From the NCBI RefSeq assembly GCF_030247185.1, contig NC_080570.1, positions 79,034,840 through 79,098,839 of the forward strand: a DNA stretch of 64,000 bases, read 5' to 3'. The notes below the pieces were generated by a model. The model saw only the letters and a program-made list of their open reading frames with translations, did no database searches and was not told the DNA's origin. Shown here in pieces: positions 57,485 through 64,000 of the stretch. A program made the position numbers and the translations under genes. This stretch comes from Malaya genurostris. Lineage: Eukaryota > Arthropoda > Insecta > Diptera > Culicidae. Position 1 is the stretch's first letter; the number at the start of each line of letters is the position of its first letter.

Positions 57485-60400
57485 ATGTCTAAGGATAGAC
57501 AAGAAAACATGTCAAAGTCAGGTGTGAGTTGTGGTATGTGCAGGAATCCGGACGATAGCCGAATGGTGTGTTGTGACGACTGTGGTGGATGGTTTCACTT
57601 TGAGTGCGTGGGCGTCGATGAAGGGATCGAAGAAGTAGATTGGAGCTGTAAATCGTGCGAAAAAAGGCGAACAGCTCAGGTCTCACCGACCCGTTTGACG
57701 GTTCCAGTACCAACAAGGACAACTAAGTCACCAAAGGGCAGTCAGGAGCAACAAAATAAGCTCGTTATGGAATTCCAAAAGCAGATGGAGCAAATGCAGA
57801 GTAGGTTCCAAGAACAACAGCTAGCATATGAGAAAATGCTTGCAGAAAAAGATCGTGAAATGAAAAATGCGATGAATGATTTGCAGTATCAGTTTCAGTG
57901 CCAGTTAGAGAAAAGGGAGCAACAAATTCGAGATGAGATGGTTGGTCAACAGGTTGTACCTCCCCCTAATGCAAATTCTACTACTGTGGGAAATGCGGCG
58001 ACAGATATGTGCCAAATGATGGAGCGGGTGGAAAAACAGCTTCAAAAGATGGCGGAAGTTCAGAAGCGTGATACGATGCGACTAGAGGAACGATTAAGAG
58101 CAATGGAGATTAGTGCGAATAATCGCGCATCCAGAAGTACATCGAACGTCGATGTAGATTCTTTCGACTCGAATCCTGGTCTTTCGTCAGCTACCATTTC
58201 GCACGAGTTAAGCAGAAGTCAACTTGCTGCACGGCAGGCAGTAGCAAAAGAGCTGCCCGAGTTTTCTGGTAACCCTGAGGAGTGGCCTTTGTTTATTGCT
58301 ACGTATGAAAGCACTACAAAGATGTGTGGGTTTAGTGACGAGGAAAATTTGCTGCGACTTCAGCGAAGTCTAAAGGGAAAGGCTCTTGAAGCGGTAAGAA
58401 GTCGGTTATTGCATCCATGTGGGCTTGAAGGTGTTATCAATACATTACGTACACTATTCGGTCGTCCAGAAGTAATTGTGCATTCCATAGTGTGCAAGAT
58501 TCGCGAGATGCCAGCTCCGAAGACAGAGAAATTAGAAACTCTGATCGATTTCGGTGTTGCAGTCCAGAACATGTGCGCAACGATTGTTGCTTGTGGGTTG
58601 AATGAGCATCTGTGTAATGTAGCACTGCTTCAAGAGCTTGTCGAAAAGCTTCCACCTACTATCAAACTTGATTGGGCGAAGTATCGTCAACCGCTTCGAG
58701 TTATAACACTGTCAGATTTCAGTGCTTGGTTAGGAACGCTGGTTGAAGCAGCTTGTGTGGTTACTGTTCCATCACCAATCAGTGTATATACTGGGAAACC
58801 CGAGAAACGCAATCGTAAGGAAGAGCTTCATGTTCATCTCGAGTCCAGCTCTACTCAGACTACGAGTATGATGGCGACTCCGCCGAAGTCACACAACAAG
58901 CAGTGCATAATTTGTTTTGGAGGTTGCAGTACTGTAGAAATTTGTAAGAAGTTTCAAGAGTTTGATGTTGGTATGCGATGGGCAGCATTAAAGCAAAACA
59001 AATTATGCCGGAAATGTCTGACGAAACATTTCGGAGCCTGTATGGTAAAACAAACATGCGGAAGAAACGGTTGTCCATACATGCACCACAAGCTACTTCA
59101 CGACGATTATAGGTACCAGCGGAATGAAAACTCACCAATATCAACTCAACATGTTGAAACAGCCACATCTACCGAGACCTGTAATGCACATGTCAGTCAA
59201 GCTGGCCAGGTTCTCTTCCGCTACGTCCCAGTGACTTTACATGGACGAGGAAAAACTGTACGCATTTTCGCCTTTTTGGACGACGGATCGTCGGTAACAC
59301 TGATGGAACACAGCCTCCTGCAAGAACTAGAGCTCGAAGGGAAGTCACATCCCTTGTGTTTGGGATGGACAGCAGATCAGCAGCGCCAAGAAATGAATTC
59401 TGTAAGACTACCGTTGGAGATTTCAGGAGTGCGAGAAGCGACAACACACTGGCTTCCAAAAGTACATACAGTGGAAAGTCTTGCTTTACCTTATCAGACT
59501 CTCGCGATGAATGAATTAGAGCAGCATTATCATTATTTGAAAAAATTGCCGATTGATTCTTATCACAACGTTCGACCAAGAATGTTAATCGGAATGGACA
59601 ATTGCCGCTTAGGAAACGCGTTAGACAGTAGAGAGGGCGAAAAGAACGAACCAATTGCCACTAGAACACGTCTTGGCTGGACAGTATTTGGACCATGCGC
59701 TGTAGTTCCAAAATCAAACTTAGCAGCACACCATAGCCTGCATGTGTGCGCGTGTTGCGAGCGGAATGACTTAGAATTGCATGGTGCAGTGAAGGCGTAC
59801 TTTTCGCTAGATAGTCTTGGAGTAATGAATCCCATTAAACCTCTGTTATCAAAAGACGACGAGCGCGCCGAGCAGTTACTGAAAGCTCTAACCCATGTGA
59901 AGGAAAAGCGATACGAAACAGGATTATTATGGCGTTATAACGATACCCGGCTACCGGACAGCAAAGCGATGGCTACGCGAAGACTGTTATGTTTGGAGAA
60001 GCGAATGCAACGAGACCCTGAGCTAGCTAAAAATTTGAAGCAGAAGATTCAAGATTACGAACGAAGCGGTTATGTTGAAAAGCTAACTGAGAATCAGTTG
60101 TCGGAGGTATTCCCCCGCGTTTGGTATCTACCTATTTTTCCTGTAGTGAATCCTAATAAACCTGGAAAATTCCGCATCGTATGGGATGCAGCGGCAAAGG
60201 TGTCTGGGGTCTCACTAAACTCATTTTTGCTCACTGGACCAGATTTACTCAACTCTTTGCCATCCGTTTTGCAACGCTTTCGGGAATTCCGAGTCGCCAT
60301 CACCGGTGATATACGTGAAATGTTCCATCAAGTTATGATCAACAGGAACGACCAGCAATGCCAGAGGTTTCTGTGGAGAAATGGTGAGCAAAATCGTAGC

Positions 60401-63148
60401 CCAGATGTCTACGCGATGAAAGTGATGACTTTCGGGGCTAACTGTTCACCTAGTTGCGCACAGTATGTGAAAAATCACAATGCACTTCGTTTTCAAAAGC
60501 TATTTCCGAGAGCGGCAGAAGCGATAGTCAAAGAGCACTACGTTGACGACATGCTGTCTAGTGAGGAGTCTGAGGAAGACGCAGTACAACTAGTAAAGGA
60601 TGTCTGCCACGTGCATGCAGAAGCCGGATTTGAAATTCGAAACTGGTTATCAAACTCGAAACAAGTATTGCGTGAGGTAGAAGCCATTCCAGGTGAGAAG
60701 AGCTTGAACTTGTCAAACGAGATGGGAACGGAAAAGGTTTTGGGTATGTGGTGGTGTACCAATACGGATACGTTTACGTTCAAAGTATCGCCTAGAATCA
60801 GTACTGAGTTATTGCAGGGTAACGTCATACCGTCAAAACGGCAAGTTTTGAGTATTTTAATGATGATTTACGATCCTCTTGGACTTCTGGCCCATTTCTT
60901 GATGTTTCTAAAAATACTGCTACAAGAAATCTGGCGTAGTGGAATTAATTGGGATGATCAAATCAAATCCGAGCAGCACAAAAAATGGATGACATGGCTA
61001 CGAGTCCTTCCACAAGTGAAAAATGTTAGTGTACCCAGATGTTATCGGCAGAAGACAGGCATAGAAAAACGAAATGTTATGCAGCTTCATGTGTTCGTAG
61101 ATGCGTCGGAGAATGGATTTGCTGCAGTTGCGTATCTGCGTTTTGAAGAGAACGGCCAGGTGGAATGTGCACTCATTGGTGCAAAAACGCGTGTAGCTCC
61201 ATTGCGGTTTGTGTCAATTCCAAGGCTTGAACTTCAGTCAGCACTAATTGGAGCTCGCTTTGCGAATGACATCGGGGAAACACACAAGCTCAAACCATCA
61301 CAAAGGTTTTTTTGGACAGACTCGCGTGATGTACTCTGCTGGCTGAATTCCGATCACCGAAAATACAATCAATTTGTGGCGGTGCGTGTTAGTGAATTGC
61401 TGGAGTTGACGGATCTGAACGAGTGGAACTGGGTTCCATCGAAACTGAACGTAGCAGATGATGCGACGAAATGGCAGCAAACTCCTGATTTGTCCCCGAC
61501 AAGCCGATGGTATCGCTGTCCGGAATTTTTGTGGAAATTGAGAGAGCAATGGCCCACGTCTACGTTTGTGTTCAACAAAACATTAGAAGATAGGCGAACG
61601 CACGTGTTACATCATAATGCGCACCGTTTTCCTTTTCAATGGGAAGATTTCTCAGAGTGGCAGGTACTGTTGCGTCGTGTAGCTTTTGTAAAACGATATC
61701 CAGCGAATCTTCGCAGAAAACTGATTGGAAAACCAATCGTTACCGGACCGTTAACTCAACTGGAGCTCAGAGAGGCAGAGAAGCTCATTTTAAAGCTGGT
61801 GCAGGAATCTGAGTTTAGTTCAGAGATAACAAATTTACAGAAACCAAATCCCATCCCTTGGAAAAAAGTGTTGCCGAAAGAAAGCTCGCTCTACGGGCTT
61901 AGTCCGATATTGGGCGAGGATGGACTTTTGCGTATGAATGGTCGTATCGATGCTTGCGAATTCATAGATAAATGTACGAAGCGTCCAGTTATTTTACCGA
62001 AAAGACATCCAGTAACAGATCTTATTATCGCAAATATTCATCGACGATACCGTCATATGAATCACCAAACAGTGCTCAACGAAGTACGCCGCAGATTCTA
62101 CGTACCTCGGCTCCGTTCTACGTATCGACGAGTGCGAACTAATTGTCAGATCTGTAAAAACAATCAAGCAAAACCATCTGCACCAGTTATGTCCAATCTT
62201 CCGCCTACGCGACTGAAAGCCTTCTGCCGTCCATTTTCTTATGTCGGTATTGACTATTTCGGACCAATGTCTGTTGTTGTTGGTCGGAGGTCTGAAAAGC
62301 GATGGGGTGTATTAATCACATGTCTTACGGTGAGAGCAATACACCTAGAAGTAGCACATAGCCTCACAACAGACTCGTGTATCCTTGCTATAAGGAACTT
62401 TATCGCCAGGCGAGGAGCCCCCATAGAAATAATAAGCGATCGTGGTACCAACTTCATCGGAGCTAGTCGAGAACTGAGGGAAGCATTGAAGCAAGTGAAT
62501 CAAGACCGAATGATGGAGCACTTTACCACCACCGACACTAAATGGTCATTCAATCCACCTGCCTCGCCGCACTTCGGCGGAGCTTGGGAACGCTTAGTTC
62601 AAAGTGTTAAGAAGGCCATTAAGCACACCCAACTCACACGCACACCTAATGACGAGCTGCTAAAAAATATGTTGACTGAGGTCGAGTTTATTGTGAACTC
62701 TCGGCCGTTGACTGAACTGCCGCTAGACAACGAACTGTCCACTGCGCTAACCCCAAATCACTTTTTGCTGGGGTCATCAGATGGAACCAAGCCCCCGATC
62801 GCGTTTGATGATAGCAGGTACGCCTTGAAAAATACATGGACGACATCGCAGGTGTACGCAAATAGATTCTGGCGACGCTGGATTACTGAATACTTACCAT
62901 CGTTAACCCGAAGGACGAAGTGGTTTAATCATGTGAAACCCATAGCCGAAGGAGATATCGTTGTCATTGTGGACGAGGCACTACCCAGAAACTGTTGGCC
63001 AAAGGGTCGGGTGGTTCGCGCAATTCAGTCCACGGATGGACAAGTTCGGCGAGCTCTGGTACGGACAGCTACTGGGGTTCTAGAGAGACCTACTGTTAAA
63101 CTCGCAGTGTTGGATGTTGGTGAGTCTACTGGTACGTCGGAAAAGTGA
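57485..63148 (+). CDS. BEL-2 polyprotein: PHD finger, gag, protease, RT, RNase H, integrase
   Basis: 1887 residues. The ATG at 57485 is chosen; an earlier TTG reading lies in the LTR. Residues 16-58 form a complete C4HC3 PHD finger (C16, C19, C30, C33, H38, C41, C55, C58, Trp53 before the last pair). A Gln/Glu-rich coiled coil spans about 92-212. The DUF1759-type gag starts near 256 (LPEFSGNPEEWPLF) and Cys/His knuckles lie at about 474-535. The protease is FAFLDDGSSVTLM (about 595). The RT has VWDAAAKVSG and YVDDML (about 1018). RNase H has HVFVDASENGFAA and WTDSRDVLCWL. The integrase has an HHCC domain (about 1516-1560) and a core with GIDYFGP, ISDRGTNF and SPHFGGAWERLV. A DUF5641-type tail follows. 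All catalytic acids are present. The role of the PHD finger, perhaps histone reading for targeting, is speculative. Confidence 0.95.
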   Translation: MSKDRQENMSKSGVSCGMCRNPDDSRMVCCDDCGGWFHFECVGVDEGIEEVDWSCKSCEKRRTAQVSPTRLTVPVPTRTTKSPKGSQEQQNKLVMEFQKQMEQMQSRFQEQQLAYEKMLAEKDREMKNAMNDLQYQFQCQLEKREQQIRDEMVGQQVVPPPNANSTTVGNAATDMCQMMERVEKQLQKMAEVQKRDTMRLEERLRAMEISANNRASRSTSNVDVDSFDSNPGLSSATISHELSRSQLAARQAVAKELPEFSGNPEEWPLFIATYESTTKMCGFSDEENLLRLQRSLKGKALEAVRSRLLHPCGLEGVINTLRTLFGRPEVIVHSIVCKIREMPAPKTEKLETLIDFGVAVQNMCATIVACGLNEHLCNVALLQELVEKLPPTIKLDWAKYRQPLRVITLSDFSAWLGTLVEAACVVTVPSPISVYTGKPEKRNRKEELHVHLESSSTQTTSMMATPPKSHNKQCIICFGGCSTVEICKKFQEFDVGMRWAALKQNKLCRKCLTKHFGACMVKQTCGRNGCPYMHHKLLHDDYRYQRNENSPISTQHVETATSTETCNAHVSQAGQVLFRYVPVTLHGRGKTVRIFAFLDDGSSVTLMEHSLLQELELEGKSHPLCLGWTADQQRQEMNSVRLPLEISGVREATTHWLPKVHTVESLALPYQTLAMNELEQHYHYLKKLPIDSYHNVRPRMLIGMDNCRLGNALDSREGEKNEPIATRTRLGWTVFGPCAVVPKSNLAAHHSLHVCACCERNDLELHGAVKAYFSLDSLGVMNPIKPLLSKDDERAEQLLKALTHVKEKRYETGLLWRYNDTRLPDSKAMATRRLLCLEKRMQRDPELAKNLKQKIQDYERSGYVEKLTENQLSEVFPRVWYLPIFPVVNPNKPGKFRIVWDAAAKVSGVSLNSFLLTGPDLLNSLPSVLQRFREFRVAITGDIREMFHQVMINRNDQQCQRFLWRNGEQNRSPDVYAMKVMTFGANCSPSCAQYVKNHNALRFQKLFPRAAEAIVKEHYVDDMLSSEESEEDAVQLVKDVCHVHAEAGFEIRNWLSNSKQVLREVEAIPGEKSLNLSNEMGTEKVLGMWWCTNTDTFTFKVSPRISTELLQGNVIPSKRQVLSILMMIYDPLGLLAHFLMFLKILLQEIWRSGINWDDQIKSEQHKKWMTWLRVLPQVKNVSVPRCYRQKTGIEKRNVMQLHVFVDASENGFAAVAYLRFEENGQVECALIGAKTRVAPLRFVSIPRLELQSALIGARFANDIGETHKLKPSQRFFWTDSRDVLCWLNSDHRKYNQFVAVRVSELLELTDLNEWNWVPSKLNVADDATKWQQTPDLSPTSRWYRCPEFLWKLREQWPTSTFVFNKTLEDRRTHVLHHNAHRFPFQWEDFSEWQVLLRRVAFVKRYPANLRRKLIGKPIVTGPLTQLELREAEKLILKLVQESEFSSEITNLQKPNPIPWKKVLPKESSLYGLSPILGEDGLLRMNGRIDACEFIDKCTKRPVILPKRHPVTDLIIANIHRRYRHMNHQTVLNEVRRRFYVPRLRSTYRRVRTNCQICKNNQAKPSAPVMSNLPPTRLKAFCRPFSYVGIDYFGPMSVVVGRRSEKRWGVLITCLTVRAIHLEVAHSLTTDSCILAIRNFIARRGAPIEIISDRGTNFIGASRELREALKQVNQDRMMEHFTTTDTKWSFNPPASPHFGGAWERLVQSVKKAIKHTQLTRTPNDELLKNMLTEVEFIVNSRPLTELPLDNELSTALTPNHFLLGSSDGTKPPIAFDDSRYALKNTWTTSQVYANRFWRRWITEYLPSLTRRTKWFNHVKPIAEGDIVVIVDEALPRNCWPKGRVVRAIQSTDGQVRRALVRTATGVLERPTVKLAVLDVGESTGTSEK

Positions 63149-63169
63149 TTTCGAAGCACCGGGGGGGAG

Positions 63170-64000
63170 TGTCGCAACTTCTTGTTGCAACTCACCACGT
63201 ATCCAACCACGAAATGCAGTGTTTTATTTTTTTACCTCGTATGATCGGGCCTTAATCACTGCAATATGGAGCAGCAGTTTTTTTCCGTGTGAAGGGACCA
63301 TAATTCGATTACCATTGACATAAGAATGAAAGAGAGAGGGAGATGAAAAGTGTCAAAGTAAAAAACAAACAAACGATTATTAAAAGTCATTTTGCAAACC
63401 GTGATAAATCTTGGCATTCTTTTGTTAAATAATAATATTACTTCAGCAATACTTAAAAGAGAATTTTACACTAGTTAGAATTACTAAAAAGCTAGCGAAT
63501 TCGAAATACTGTAACGGCTTAAAAAGTAATTGATTATTCTAGTTTAAAAGGTGAAAGTGAAGAAGTGATGAACTCAAGTTTATAGTACGTTTTTACTAAA
63601 TCAGGTTTGTCAGCCAGCGTTTGTTGTCAACATAATTTCTAAACGAATCAATTTTAGATACCTACCTGCTGTTTGAAATAGTTTAGAAAACAACCTGTGG
63701 AATAAAGCAAACCTAGATAAACACCAAACTTGGGGTAAATAAGACATCGACAAACTGATAGTTCTAAACCTAACCTAAAATATAAACAATCTTGTAGCAT
63801 AACTCTTACCGGTTTATGAGATAAACATAAAGAAGGACGCACATTAGAGACACTAAACGTAAGTTCAAATTTAGTCTGAAATGTATATTCATTAGAGTTA
63901 AGAAAATGCAATTACGTTATTATCAATATTGTCAATATATGAATTTAATTTGTCTCTCGATAGGGATTTTTTAACGACGGTGTTGTCGTCACAGGAAATT
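63170..64000 (+). repeat. BEL-2 3' LTR (partial)
   Basis: A copy of 56541-57371 running off the window end. No difference was seen by eye. Confidence 0.93.

Larger units (their letters stand above)
56541..64000 (+). mobile_element. BEL/Pao LTR retrotransposon BEL-2, apparently intact, right end cut by window
   Basis: Direct repeats start at 56541 and at 63170 with constant offset 6629 up to the window end. They enclose one uninterrupted polyprotein. A purine tract (GGGGGGGAG, 63161-63169) precedes the 3' LTR. The 831 bp of LTR visible twice look identical by eye, implying very recent insertion. The target duplication cannot be tested because the right flank is outside. No clear primer-binding site was recognised after the 5' LTR. 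Confidence 0.93.

Noticed and set aside
63149..63169. env-like third ORF in the BEL or Ty3 elements
   Set aside because: In both BEL elements and the Ty3 element the LTR follows the pol stop within tens of bases, so there is no room for an env gene.

Overview
This window is nuclear DNA of an insect, most likely a mosquito (Culicidae, probably culicine). It is AT-rich with long introns and is packed with dispersed repeats. The transposon proteins (a LINE with a LADD reverse transcriptase, BEL/Pao and Ty3 polyproteins, ITm-type transposases) and a tRNA-Val-headed SINE look like mosquito families. The species call is inference. Nothing prokaryotic or CRISPR-like is present.

The only recognisable host gene is on the minus strand. 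It is a MAP-kinase-interacting kinase (MNK, Drosophila Lk6). Five coding exons (46008-45823, 45765-45254, 30196-29742, 29678-28545, 23690-22988) join in frame at GT/AG junctions whose codon phases agree. The kinase has the MNK hallmark DFD in place of DFG, a TP-rich activation loop and the MNK Cys-rich insert. A long Asn/Tyr/Ser/Gln-rich tail follows. The N-terminal exon(s) lie above 46008 and were not found. Two introns are tiny (57 and 63 bp) and two are large (4.9 and 15.1 kb). The large ones are filled with transposons.

Layout. At 1-2.1 kb is the 3' end of a Ty3-type LTR element with a 151-bp LTR. At 2.5-2.7 kb is a near-perfect palindrome. At 3.0-10.45 kb is a hAT-like element (8-bp target duplication) that has swallowed a full-length, apparently intact two-ORF LINE and a second hAT-like MITE. 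At 10.6-12.3 kb is a mariner/Tc1-type element containing another inverted-repeat element. At 13.5-14.7 kb is a lone broken gag-like ORF1. At 19.3-20.4 kb is an inverted-repeat element with an internal tandem duplication. At 23-46 kb is the MNK gene. Its introns hold a 745-bp TTAA MITE, a 2.4-kb TTAA foldback element with an inserted SINE, a decayed LINE interrupted by a MITE, a RTE-like LINE remnant split by a BEL/Pao element (194-bp LTRs), a small MITE and a 210-bp (TA)n tract. At 46-56 kb are MITEs, a mariner transposase relic, a LINE ORF1 fragment and a LINE RT relic. At 56.5-64 kb is a BEL/Pao retrotransposon with an uninterrupted 1887-codon polyprotein and LTRs that look identical as far as the window reaches.

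The most notable items are: the intact BEL/Pao element whose polyprotein starts with a complete C4HC3 PHD finger; the four-level nesting at 3-12 kb that can be ordered from target-site duplications; the foldback element ending about 50 bp from an MNK splice acceptor; and the contrast between BEL-1's nearly identical LTRs and its multiply broken coding region. All coordinates were read by eye. Repeat edges without a stated target duplication are approximate.
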